Origin: Slackia sp. ZJ119 | GTDB lineage: Bacteria > Actinomycetota > Coriobacteriia > Coriobacteriales > Eggerthellaceae | Length of the DNA: 64,000 bases | Assembly (NCBI RefSeq): GCF_011039175.1 | Contig: NZ_JAAKEN010000013.1 | Coordinates: 1 to 64,000, forward strand | Direction: 5' to 3' | Part shown: in pieces, positions 16,963 to 28,943 of the stretch | How the letters are laid out: every line of letters starts with the position of its first letter | Numbering within the stretch: position 1 is the stretch's first letter | The notes under the pieces: generated by a model | Database searches by the model: none | Told to the model about the DNA's origin: nothing | What the model saw: the letters and a program-made list of their open reading frames with translations, nothing else | Made by a program: the position numbers and the translations under genes

Positions 16963-18543
16963 TTAGAGCTTGAGGCGCCACAGGTTGCTGATGTCGCCCA
17001 GGCGCTCGCGCAGCTCGGCGACCACCTCGTCGGGCACCTCGCGATCGACGTTCATGTACACGAGCGCACATTCTTCGCGGTCGTTCGTGCCGATCTGCAT
17101 CGTGGAGATGTTGATGCCCGCCTCGCCGAGCACGGTGCCGATGACGCCGATGCGGCCCGGCTTGTCGCCGTATTCGAACACGAGCGAATGCTTCGCCGGC
17201 GCGATGTCGAGGCGGTAGCCCAAAAGCGACACGAGGCGCGTGTGCGAGGCCGGCCCGGAGATCATTGCGGAAACCTCCAGGTCATCGGCTTGCAGGGTCA
17301 CGAGCGAGGCGTATTCGTGCGCGTCGTATTCCGAACGCGCCGTCGCGTTCACGCCGTGGCGGTGCGCGATGGCCTCGGCATTGGACGGCGTGACGACCGA
17401 ATCGCTCTTGTAGGACAGGATGCCCGCCAGCGCACCCGCCAGCAGAAGCGACAGGTCGGCGCCCATGAGCGTGCCCGCCGCCGTGACGGTCAGATTCGAC
17501 GGCAGCCCGGACGAGAGCTGCGCCAAAATGCGGCCCATCATCTGGCACGTCGGCACGTACGGCCCCACCTGGCTTTCCGCTTCGGGCGACACCGGGCGCA
17601 GGTTGAGCGCCGTGGACACGAGCGAGCCTTCCAGGCCGCTTGCCACGTCTTCGCAGATCTGCACGCTCGCCCGTTCGCGGGCCTGGCGCGTCGCCGCGGC
17701 CAGGCGCGGCGTCAGAATGACGTTGTCGAAGCCGTGCAAGGGGCTGTCCAGGCACGGCTCTTCCTCGAACATGTCGATGGCTGCGGCGCCGATCTTGCCG
17801 GCGGCCACGAAGTCGGCCAGCGCCTTCACGTCGTAGATGCCGCCGCGGGCCGTGTTCACCAGCACGACGCCGTCTTTCATGGCGGCGAACTCGTCAGGAC
17901 CGAACATGCCGATGGTGTCGGGCGTCTTGGGCATGTGCACGGTGACGAAGTCGGCCTGCGCCAGCACGTCTTCCATGTCGGCGAACAGCTCGACGCCCAG
18001 CGCTTCGGCGCGCTCGGGACGGCAATACGGGTCGAAGCCGATGAGGCGCATCCCGAATGCGCGGGCCCGCTCGGCCACCAGCCCGCCGATGCGTCCCAGC
18101 CCAAAGATGGCGAGCGTCGCGCCGAACAGCTCGTCGCCGATGAACCCGGCGCGTTCCCACTTCCCCGCCTTCATCGACGCGCTGGCCTGGGGAATGAGGC
18201 GTGCGCACGCCAGCATGAGCGCGATGGTGTGCTCGGCGGTGCTCACGATGTTGGACGTCGGCGCGTTGCAGACGATGATGCCGGCCTCGGTTGCGGCGTC
18301 GATGTCGATGTTGTCGACCGTGACGCCGGCCCGCCCGACGATCTTGAGCTTGCTGCCCGCAGCCAGCACGTCCGACGTGACCTGGGTCGCCGAGCGCACA
18401 ATGAGCGCGTCGTAGTCGCCGATCACCTCTTTCAGCTCTTCCGGGGTCATCCCGAAGCGCTCTTCGACCTCAAAGCCCTTCGCTTCCAACGCCTCGATGC
18501 CGCCTCGTGCGATCTTGTCTGCCACGAGCACTTTCTTCGCCAT
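16963..18543 (-). CDS. serA: D-3-phosphoglycerate dehydrogenase (long form), catalytic His replaced by Arg
   Basis: SerA oxidises 3-phosphoglycerate to 3-phosphohydroxypyruvate at the entry to serine. The start is the ATG at 18543 (MAKKVLVADKIARGG). The protein has 526 residues: catalytic and NAD domains at 1-315, with GLGRIGGLVAERARAFGM and VNTARGGIYD, then an intervening domain and an ACT domain at the end (about 450-526). That is the actinobacterial long type with serine feedback. The substrate Arg (NTARGG) and the Glu of MFEEEP are present. However, the block normally written TPHLGAST reads TPRLAAAT, so the catalytic His is Arg280 (codon 17706-17704, CGC rather than CAC). This may abolish or alter activity, or be a base error. 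It has its own terminator and sits between leuA and ilvC. Confidence 0.9.
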   Translation of the reverse strand: MAKKVLVADKIARGGIEALEAKGFEVEERFGMTPEELKEVIGDYDALIVRSATQVTSDVLAAGSKLKIVGRAGVTVDNIDIDAATEAGIIVCNAPTSNIVSTAEHTIALMLACARLIPQASASMKAGKWERAGFIGDELFGATLAIFGLGRIGGLVAERARAFGMRLIGFDPYCRPERAEALGVELFADMEDVLAQADFVTVHMPKTPDTIGMFGPDEFAAMKDGVVLVNTARGGIYDVKALADFVAAGKIGAAAIDMFEEEPCLDSPLHGFDNVILTPRLAAATRQARERASVQICEDVASGLEGSLVSTALNLRPVSPEAESQVGPYVPTCQMMGRILAQLSSGLPSNLTVTAAGTLMGADLSLLLAGALAGILSYKSDSVVTPSNAEAIAHRHGVNATARSEYDAHEYASLVTLQADDLEVSAMISGPASHTRLVSLLGYRLDIAPAKHSLVFEYGDKPGRIGVIGTVLGEAGINISTMQIGTNDREECALVYMNVDREVPDEVVAELRERLGDISNLWRLKL

Positions 18544-18631
18544 TGCAACCGCCTTCGTGTCCGGGAACTGTACAGGGTGCCGCATGGCCACCGATTGTAG
18601 CGCGACAGAAGCCGCACGGGCCGCCTGACGA

Positions 18632-18662
18632 CACAAAACCGCCCGTCGTTGCGGCGGGCGGT
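18632..18662 (-). terminator. Terminator of the ilv operon
   Basis: A 9-base stem AACCGCCCG/CGGGCGGTT (18636-18644 with 18654-18662) is followed on the minus strand by TTGTGT. It lies about 70 bases beyond the ilvC stop. Confidence 0.8.
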
Positions 18663-18731
18663 TCTCAAACGTGGCGAAGAGGGCCGAATGCGGCCCTTGG
18701 CGCTGCGGTGCGCGAAGGCTTCGGGAAATGA

Positions 18732-22277
<3,546 letters not shown>

Positions 22278-22281
<4 letters not shown>

Positions 22282-23960
22282 GACACATACGCCCCCTCGT
22301 CGGCCGAACTGACCAGGCGGGCATACTTCACAAGCACCCCGTGGTCGTGCTTGGGCGCGGGCGGCACGTAGGCCGCGCGGCGGGCCGCCAGTTCCTCGTC
22401 GCTCACGTTGAGCGTGATGGCGCCGCCTTCGATGTCCACGGTCAGGCTGTCGCCTTCCTCGATGAGCGCGATGGGGCCGCCGGCCGCGGCTTCAGGGCTC
22501 ACATGTCCCACGGCCGGGCCCTTCGTGGCGCCCGAGAAGCGCCCGTCGGTGATGAGCGCCACCGACGTGGACAGCCCGCGCCCGACGATGGCCGACGTGG
22601 GCGTCAGCATCTCGCGCATGCCCGGGCCGCCCTTGGGACCTTCGAAGCGGATGACCACCACGTCTCCCGGACGGATGGCGTCGGCGTTGATGGCCTCGCA
22701 CGCCGCTTCCTCGCTGTCGAAGACGCGGGCGGGGCCGGTGTGCACGAGCATGGACGGGTCGACCGCCGACTTCTTCACGACCGCGCCACCCGGAGCGACG
22801 TTGCCGTAGAGCACCTTCAAGGCGCCCTGCGCCGAATACGGGTCGTCGGCGCGGCGGCACACCTCGCCGTCGGCGCCGATGCAGTGCGCGTGCAGGTAGT
22901 CCAGGCAGTCGCCCATCGTGCCCATGCAGGTCACGGCGCTGCGGTCGACAAGCCCCAGCTTGTCCAGCTCGGCCAGCACCACCGGCACGCCGCCGACCTC
23001 GTAGAGGTCCGACAGAGGACGCGGGCCGCTCGGCTGCAGCTTCACCAGATGCGGGGTGCGTGCGCTCGCCGCGTCCCAGTCGGCCATCGTGATCGGATGG
23101 CCCGCCGCGCGCGCGATGGCCGTCAGGTGCAGCACCGTGTTCGTGGAGCCGCCGAAGGCCATGTCGCACTCCATGGCGTTGTGGATGGCCGCCTCGCCCA
23201 CCACGTCGCGCATCGTCACGCCGTCGCGCAGAAGCTCCATCACCTTCATGCCGGCTTCCTTCGCCAGGCGGATGCGCTCGGAATACACGGCCGGCACGGT
23301 CCCGTTGCCCGGCAGCGCAATGCCGAGCGCCTCGCACAGGCAGTTCATCGAATTGGCCGTGAACAGGCCCGAACAGCTGCCGCAGGTGGGGCAGGCCGTG
23401 TCCTCGTAGTACTTCAGCTCGTCTTCGGTCATCGTGCCGGCGGCCACCTTGCCCGCGCCGTCGAACAGCGTGTTGAGATCGGTGGTGGGGCCGCATCCGC
23501 CAGGCTGCTTGCCGGCGAGCATCGGGCCTCCGGACACGAACACCGTGGGGACGTTCACGCGCAGGGCCCCCAGGATCATGCCAGGGACGATTTTGTCGCA
23601 GTTAGGAATGCACACCATGGCGTCGAAGGCATGGCCCTGCACGGCGCATTCCACGCTGTCGGCGATGACCTCGCGCGACACGAGCGAGTAATGCATGCCC
23701 GCATGGTTCATCGCGATGCCGTCGCAGACGCCGATGGTGGAAATCTCGAAGGGGACGCCGCCAGCCATGTAGATGCCGGCCTTCACCGCTTCCGCGATCT
23801 TGTCGAGGTTGTTGTGGCCGGGGATGATGTCGTTGCGCGAGTTGACGACCGCCACGAACGGACGCTTCATCTCCTCGTCGGTGATCCCGTCGGCCTTGAG
23901 CAGGCTTCTATGCGGGGCGCGTGCCACCCCCGTGCGAATCTGTTCGCTTCTCAGCTCCAT
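22278..23960 (-). CDS. ilvD: Dihydroxy-acid dehydratase
   Basis: IlvD dehydrates dihydroxy acids to the 2-keto acids of valine and isoleucine. It is the first gene of the ilvDBNC operon; the start is the ATG at 23960 with GAAAGGAG upstream. Iron-sulfur cysteines lie in PNCDKIVPGM and ACPTCGSCSGLFTANSMN. The conserved SGGPMLAGK and GRFSGATKGPAVGHVSPEAA are present. The length of 560 is normal. A terminator and T-box-like leader directly upstream suggest control by uncharged tRNA. Confidence 0.97.
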
Positions 23961-24036
23961 GGCGCTCCTTTCTCATCCTTCGGCCGGGCGCAGCGCCCGC
24001 CCGGTCCTTGGGCCGTCCGCACCGGCGTGCGGCCAT

Positions 24037-24307
24037 AAAAAAATCCCGCTGCAGCAAGCCGCACCAGGACCTCGAACAAGAAGCGCGAACGCAAGGCGTC
24101 GCGAAACACGACCGATCACGGGGTCACCGGCTCAGCTTACTTCCCGCGCCGCTTCGAGTGGTGTCCCGAGGGGCGTCGCGACGTTCATGCCGAACTGCTC
24201 GGAGGGGGCACATCGAACGCCTGCTGCCGGCTTGCAGCTTCCGCCGGCTCTCTTGAAACAGGTTGGCCCGTGCATGTCCTCTTCAACGCATAGGTGATAT
24301 GAACTTG
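24037..24307 (-). promoter_or_regulatory. T-box leader with terminator upstream of the ilv operon
   Basis: Read on the minus strand from the predicted start near 24307, the leader has T-box hallmarks in order. First is a short stem TTGAA(G)AGG/CCT(GT)TTCAA. Next is AGAGAG followed by the stem GCCGGC...CTGCAAGCCGGC. Then comes GGGAAGTAAGCTGAGCCGG with CCCGTGATCGG. Last is a T-box-like CCTGGTGCGGC holding UGGU, which would pair with an NCCA tRNA end whose discriminator is A. A terminator follows: 24069-24044 forms an 11-pair stem with one mismatch, then seven U. Stem I is far shorter than in classical T-boxes, and the specifier codon could not be fixed (CUG at 24261-24259 or AUC at 24298-24296 are candidates). 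Confidence 0.72.
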
Positions 24308-24314
24308 TGGCGGC

Positions 24315-24343
24315 AGCATAGCCCCGCAACGCCGCTTCCGCAA
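24315..24343 (-). promoter_or_regulatory. Promoter of the ilv operon
   Basis: Minus-strand TTGCGG (24343-24338) and TATGCT (24320-24315) are separated by 17 bases. The predicted start near 24307 leaves a leader of about 345 bases before ilvD. Confidence 0.6.
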
Positions 24344-24530
24344 CCCTCTGTTGCAATTCAGCGACCAAAGAGCAGAATCGCCATTGCCGGCGTCCGCGCC
24401 CCCGGACCCCTTTTTCGCGCTTTCGCGCTTTCGCGCGACGCGCCGGCGCCCCTTTCGCACCGCCCCGCTATAATCGGCGTCGAACCAATCGCACGTTTTG
24501 CCGGCTTTCGACACGCTAGGAGAATCGCCC

Positions 24531-25097
24531 ATGGACTACCGCCGCGTTGCCATCCACCCGCAAGCCCGCGTCGCCCCCAACGCGACGATCATCGGCGACG
24601 TCACGCTCGAGAAAGACGCGCTCGTCCTGTTCAACGCCACGCTGCGCGGCGACTGCGGCTCGCGCATCGTCATCGGAGAGGGCAGCAACATCCAGGAGAA
24701 CTGCTGCGTGCACGTGAGCGCCGAGGCGCCGTGCATCGTCGGCAAAGGCGTGACGATCGGCCACGGCGCCATCGTCCACGGCTGCACGATTTGCGACAAC
24801 TGCCTCGTCGGCATGGGGGCCATCGTCATGGACGGGGCTGTGATCGGGGAAAACTCCATCGTAGCGGCCGGTGCGCTCGTGACCGGCGGCACGCGCGTCC
24901 CCGCCGGGTCGCTGGTGATGGGCTCGCCTGCGAAGGTGCGCCGCGAGCTGACGGCGGCCGAGGTCGAGCAGAACCGCGCCTCTGCGGCAGGATACGTGGC
25001 CGTCGGGAAGGACCTCGTGGAAAACGGCGTCATCTGCGATGGCGCAAGCCTGCCTGCCGGCCTTGCGACCATCGCCGCAACGCACGAGGAAGGGTAG
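24531..25097 (+). CDS. Gamma-carbonic-anhydrase-like hexapeptide-repeat protein
   Basis: The protein is a left-handed beta-helix of the gamma-carbonic anhydrase/PaaY family, 188 residues. The start is the ATG at 24531 with AGGAGA eight bases upstream and a TATAAT box at 24469-24474. Hexapeptide turns run from ARVAPNATIIGDVTLE to GENSIVAAGALV. The metal-binding His pattern is seen in NCCVHVS and VTIGHGAIVHG (three His), and MGSPAKVRRELT closes the helix. Family members bind zinc or iron at subunit interfaces. Some hydrate CO2 and others have no known reaction, so the activity is unproven. A GC-rich stretch separates it from cysK. Confidence 0.85.
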   Translation: MDYRRVAIHPQARVAPNATIIGDVTLEKDALVLFNATLRGDCGSRIVIGEGSNIQENCCVHVSAEAPCIVGKGVTIGHGAIVHGCTICDNCLVGMGAIVMDGAVIGENSIVAAGALVTGGTRVPAGSLVMGSPAKVRRELTAAEVEQNRASAAGYVAVGKDLVENGVICDGASLPAGLATIAATHEEG

Positions 25098-25257
25098 CGG
25101 GCGGCCGGGGCAGCAGCGCGGCCGGGGCAGCAGCGCGGCCGCAGCGGCAGCGCGGCCGGGGCGGCAGGCCGGTCGAAGTCGCAGGCGGCACGCCGCCGCG
25201 GCACGGCCTGCGACCGTTTTCTGCGACTTCCGCCCGCCCTTCGCCGCCTGTCTCCGA
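25098..25257. repeat. GC-rich tandem repeat and long inverted repeat between genes
   Basis: From 25100 to about 25170 a unit close to GCGGCCGGGGCAGCA is repeated about three to four times with decay. A perfect 10-base inverted repeat, GAAGTCGCAG (25175-25184) and CTGCGACTTC (25221-25230), follows. No coding sequence is likely. The second part may act as a transcript-end hairpin for the upstream gene. Confidence 0.6.
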
Positions 25258-25259
25258 CT

Positions 25260-25293
25260 TGTGCAGGCGCACAGTTTTGTGCAGACGTACAAT
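25260..25293 (+). promoter_or_regulatory. Duplicated operator overlapping the cysK promoter
   Basis: Two near-palindromes, TGTGCAGGCGCACA (25260-25273) and TGTGCAGACGTACA (25278-25291), are spaced 18 bases apart. The second overlaps a -10 box TACAAT (25288-25293). The arrangement suits a dimeric repressor with two sites on one face of the helix. The regulator is not identified. Confidence 0.6.
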
Positions 25294-25329
25294 CGGGCCG
25301 AATGCATCCGAGAAGATTCGAGACACGCC

Positions 25330-26262
25330 ATGATCTACGACAACGTGCTGGCCGCCATGGGGCGCACCCCGCTCATCCGTTTGCAGTCGCTCGCCGAGCC
25401 CGGCAGCGCCGAGATCCTCGTGAAGTACGAAGGCGTCAACGTGGGCGGATCGGTGAAGACGCGCACGGCCTGGCAGATGATCGAAGCGGCCGAAAAGCGC
25501 GGCGACATCGGGCCGGACAGCATTATCGTCGAGCCGACGAGCGGCAACCAGGGCATCGGCCTTGCGCTCGTATGCGCCGTGAAAGGGTATCAAGCCTGCA
25601 TCATCATGCCGGATTCGGTGTCGGTCGAGCGCCGCAAGCTCGTGCGCCATTACGGGGCCGACGTGGTCGTGGTGCATGACGACGGCGACATCGGCAAGTG
25701 CATCGAGGAATGCATCGCGCAAGCCGAAGCCATGGCGGCGGCGGACCCACGCGTGTTCGTGCCCCAGCAGTTCAAAAACGAAGACAACCTGTTCGCGCAC
25801 CGCTACCACACGGCGCTTGAGATCGTCGAAGACGTGGAAGGGCCGATCCATGGGTTTTGCAGCGGCATCGGCACCGGCGGCACCATTTCCGGCGTGGGGC
25901 AGATTTTGAAGCGGCTCTACCCCGACGTGGAGATTTGGGCGGTCGAGCCGGAAAACGCCGCGATCCTTTCCGGCGGGGGCATCGGCACGCACCTGCAGAT
26001 GGGCATCGGCGACGGGCTGATCCCCGACATCCTCGACCAGGACATTTACAGCGACATCTGCATCGTGTCCGACGAGGAAGCCATCGCTACGGCACGCGAG
26101 CTCGCCCGCACGGAAGGCCTTTTGTGCGGCGTGTCCTCCGGAACCAACGTCGCGGCGGCCAAGCGCCTTGCCCGCAAGCTCGGCGCAGGCAAGACCGTCG
26201 TCACGCTGCTGCCCGACACCGGCGAGCGCTACTTCTCGACCGCGCTGTTCGACGGGGAGTAA
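25330..26262 (+). CDS. cysK: Cysteine synthase (O-acetylserine sulfhydrylase)
   Basis: This PLP enzyme makes cysteine from O-acetylserine and sulfide. The start is the ATG at 25330. The PLP lysine lies in VNVGGSVKTRTA, which departs from the usual N-P-x-G-S-x-K-D-R by having V, T and T. Motifs: the substrate loop EPTSGNQGIGLA, the phosphate loop GIGTGGTISGVG, and the C-terminal VSSGTN and LLPDTGERY. The length of 310 is normal. It is monocistronic under a promoter with a duplicated operator. It could be a CysK variant with another acceptor, but cysteine synthase is the best call. Confidence 0.92.
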   Translation: MIYDNVLAAMGRTPLIRLQSLAEPGSAEILVKYEGVNVGGSVKTRTAWQMIEAAEKRGDIGPDSIIVEPTSGNQGIGLALVCAVKGYQACIIMPDSVSVERRKLVRHYGADVVVVHDDGDIGKCIEECIAQAEAMAAADPRVFVPQQFKNEDNLFAHRYHTALEIVEDVEGPIHGFCSGIGTGGTISGVGQILKRLYPDVEIWAVEPENAAILSGGGIGTHLQMGIGDGLIPDILDQDIYSDICIVSDEEAIATARELARTEGLLCGVSSGTNVAAAKRLARKLGAGKTVVTLLPDTGERYFSTALFDGE

Positions 26263-26389
26263 GCCGCCGCCCAAGCCTCGCCAGCGCAGCGGCAGAATGC
26301 GGACCGGTCGTCGGCCTGAAGCCGACCCGAGCGCCGTCGTTCGGCGGTCGCTCGCGAAGGTGCCGACGCCTTATGCCGATGCCTTCGCC

Positions 26390-27133
26390 CTACGCCAGCG
26401 CGGCGATCACGTCAAGCGCGAAGGCCTGGCATTGCTGCGCCACGGACACGTCGAACGCCTCGTCGGGATAATGTTCCGAATTGCTGACGACGCGCACGCC
26501 CAGCCACGGCACGCGCCCGAGCTGCCAGCACGTCTGCGCGATCGAGAACGTCTCCATGTCCTCGCAGTCGCTGCCGCGCCCGCGATGCAGCGCGTCGATC
26601 CGGTCGATCTCCTTGTTCCACACGTCGCCCGACGCGATGGTCCCTGCGACCAGGCGTCCGCCGCCATACGGCACCGCTCGGGCCGCCGCCAGCATCTCCG
26701 CATCGCAGAAAAACTCGGTCCGCAGCTCGCCTGCGCCGCAAACGCCCACCTCGTTGCCCATGACCTTCCACGCGCCCACGTCGCTGCCGCTCCCGCGGCC
26801 GCGGTGCGCCGTCATGTGCGAATTGTCGTTCACTGTGCTCGACCCCAGCACGATGTCGCCGGTATGCAGCGCCGGATCGTGCGCACCGGCCGTTCCGATG
26901 GAAAGCACCGCGCCCGCCCCGAAGCGCACGACCGCAAGCGCCGTGGCCGCCGCCGAATTCGCCATGCCCATGAACGAGTGCGCAACGACCACGTCTGTGC
27001 CGGCAACCGTTCCAAAGTCGAAGCGGTACTCGCCCACCCATTCGGAGCGCCTGCCGCAAAGCGAGGCGTTGACCAGGTCTATCTCTTCTTCAAGCGCCCC
27101 GATGACAGCGATCGGCCCCACGCGCCCCTCCAT
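26390..27133 (-). CDS. Purine nucleosidase, MTA/SAH nucleosidase-like
   Basis: The PNP/UDP superfamily fold is shown by VIGALEEEID at the N-terminus (catalytic-type Glu), a Gly/Ala segment SFMGMANSAAATA, SIGTAGAHDPALHTGDIVLG, and CEDMETFSIAQTC (the Met-Glu ribose motif). The usual acid Asp of the SDxA motif reads Asn in VVSNSEHYPDEAFD. In this superfamily that can mark a different base preference, so adenine specificity is uncertain. The length of 247 is normal. It is nine bases downstream of the isochorismatase-like gene and probably cotranscribed with it. Confidence 0.8.
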   Translation of the reverse strand: MEGRVGPIAVIGALEEEIDLVNASLCGRRSEWVGEYRFDFGTVAGTDVVVAHSFMGMANSAAATALAVVRFGAGAVLSIGTAGAHDPALHTGDIVLGSSTVNDNSHMTAHRGRGSGSDVGAWKVMGNEVGVCGAGELRTEFFCDAEMLAAARAVPYGGGRLVAGTIASGDVWNKEIDRIDALHRGRGSDCEDMETFSIAQTCWQLGRVPWLGVRVVSNSEHYPDEAFDVSVAQQCQAFALDVIAALA

Positions 27134-27142
27134 CGCGCGACC

Positions 27143-27748
27143 CTATTCGCCGCCGCGCTGCAGACAGGCAAGCACCGTGTCGGTGTCGACGACGCGGCTG
27201 TCGTAGCAGCGGGTGAAGTAGTCCAGCCCCGCCTCTTGCGTGCCGATGAGGAACGTGCCGCACGCATCGGCCGCAACGACCGTCTTGTACGTGCGGAAAT
27301 ACGCGCCGGCCAGCGTGTGCTGCACGCAGATGTTCGTGTCGCAGCCGCACACGACAAGCGTGTCGACGCCCAGCTCGCGCAGCGTCAGATCGAGGTCGGT
27401 CTGGAAAAACCCGTCGTAGCGGCGCTTGGGGACGATGAAGTCGCCTTCGCGGACGCCCAGGCAGGCGAGCGGCTTGGCGGCTTCCGTGCCCGCGATGCCG
27501 TGCTCGCCCCACAGCTCGATCTCCCGGTCGAGCCCCAAAACGTGCGCGTCGCACGAGCACACGACCGGCACGCCCGCTTCGTGCGCCGCGGCCACGATGC
27601 GAGCCGCGTTCTGCGCCATGGCCTCAAGACCAGGGACGACGCCTTCTTCCCCGCCCAAGATGTCGACGACGAGCACCGCCGTGCGGGCCAGGTCGATGTC
27701 AGTCGCTTGCTGCCAGGGCGTGTCTTGCGCAACCGGTACGTAGGGCAT
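27143..27748 (-). CDS. Isochorismatase-family cysteine hydrolase (nicotinamidase-like)
   Basis: The start is the ATG at 27748 with AAGGA upstream. The catalytic triad is Asp in AVLVVDILGG, Lys in VPKRRYDGF and Cys in CGCDTNICVQHTLAGAY. A cis-peptide-like VCGCDT precedes the Cys. The family hydrolyses amides or vinyl ethers (nicotinamidase, pyrazinamidase, N-carbamoylsarcosine amidase, isochorismatase). The metal-site spacing of a classical nicotinamidase is not clear, so the substrate is left open. It is the first gene of a pair with the nucleosidase, which hints at nucleoside or NAD salvage. Confidence 0.85.
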   Translation of the reverse strand: MPYVPVAQDTPWQQATDIDLARTAVLVVDILGGEEGVVPGLEAMAQNAARIVAAAHEAGVPVVCSCDAHVLGLDREIELWGEHGIAGTEAAKPLACLGVREGDFIVPKRRYDGFFQTDLDLTLRELGVDTLVVCGCDTNICVQHTLAGAYFRTYKTVVAADACGTFLIGTQEAGLDYFTRCYDSRVVDTDTVLACLQRGGE

Positions 27749-27901
27749 GGAGTTCCTTCCTCTCACGACGGCCCCGCAACCGGGGCCGCCCGCTCAACCG
27801 TTTCCCGCCATTCTAGCGGCACGTCCCTTTGCCTGCAAAAACATCGACAAAGACAGCGAAAACGCACGGCGCGACACGGCGAAACGAACGTCCGCCCGCT
27901 T

Positions 27902-28786
27902 TTACCAGCGCCGTTTGTCGAGGGCTTCTTGCGGATCGACGTTTCTCAGCAGATGCGGGTTTTCGAACAGCGCCGTGCAGAGCAGGTCTTCGCGGGCAAG
28001 CGGATGGGAAGCCTGTCCCAGCACGTTTTCGTAAAATGCTACCAAATAACTCTCATTAGGGAAGACGCCGGCGCCTGCGTTGCGGTACATCGCCCGCACG
28101 AGCGCGTCTCGGAAGTAACGCGCGTGCTTTTGAAACGGCTCGTTCGTCGCGCTGAAGCCCAGATGGTTGAGATACAGCTCGGAAAACACCGCCACCGTGC
28201 GCGTATTGCCTTCGTAAAAGGGGTGGATTTGCCACAGAAACGCGATCGCGTGGCAGAAATCGGCCAGCTCGTCGCCGGCAAGCGTGCGATAGCATTTCGC
28301 CTGTTCGGCCGAAAACGCCCCGGCCAGCGCCATGTCGTACGCCAGCGGATCGGCATACAAAACGCTGTCGCCGTTCAACACGTCTTCTTGCTTCATCATC
28401 CGCTCGCGCTTGAATTCGCCCGGATGATAGACGGCGGCGTCCAGGTCCTGGAACAGATGGCGATGGATGGTCGACAGCATGTTCGGGGCAAGGAAAAACG
28501 GCGAGCGCGAAAGCAGCTCGGCAATGCGCTGGCTGACCAGGTCGGCTTCAAGCGACGCGTCGTCAAGGCCCGCCTCGTGGTGGGCGCGGACAAGCTCGCC
28601 CGTCTGCTCTATGGTGCAGACGCCGTCGATGTGGCTCTGCGCCGCATCCCGCAAATACGGAGAAACCTCCAAGCCGTCAACGTCCTGCAGGCCGATGGCC
28701 ACGGCCCAATAGTGCCGCCGCGCCGCCACAGGCTCATGCGCAGCGGCCGCAACATAGGGGAATCTGTCAAACCCATCGGCCGTCAT
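27902..28786 (-). CDS. Fic-domain protein (second of tandem pair)
   Basis: Fic proteins transfer AMP or another nucleotide part to hydroxyl groups of targets. The chosen start is the ATG at 28786 (MTADGFDRFPYV); its ribosome site is weak. The active-site loop at residue 188 reads HPFYEGNTRT, with Thr instead of the second Gly of HPFxxGNGR, a variant common in this subfamily. A preceding helix has LEADLVSQRIAELL, equivalent to the region that often carries the inhibitory Glu. IHRHLFQDL and GEFKRERMMKQEDVL match the fold. It has 294 residues. A homologous gene lies 157 bases upstream on the same strand. Target and role are unknown; no small antitoxin gene is adjacent. Confidence 0.88.
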   Translation of the reverse strand: MTADGFDRFPYVAAAAHEPVAARRHYWAVAIGLQDVDGLEVSPYLRDAAQSHIDGVCTIEQTGELVRAHHEAGLDDASLEADLVSQRIAELLSRSPFFLAPNMLSTIHRHLFQDLDAAVYHPGEFKRERMMKQEDVLNGDSVLYADPLAYDMALAGAFSAEQAKCYRTLAGDELADFCHAIAFLWQIHPFYEGNTRTVAVFSELYLNHLGFSATNEPFQKHARYFRDALVRAMYRNAGAGVFPNESYLVAFYENVLGQASHPLAREDLLCTALFENPHLLRNVDPQEALDKRRW

Positions 28787-28943
28787 GCAGCCATTGTACG
28801 GCAACCAACCCGTTCGGCTGGCGGAATCTGGCGGAATCCGCCAAACGATCGAGCGATGCGAACGGGCGCCGACGAGCTTCAGGCGCAGTTTTGCAAACGC
28901 CAAGGCGTTTTGCGCGACACGGCGAAACGCGCGTCTGCACGGC

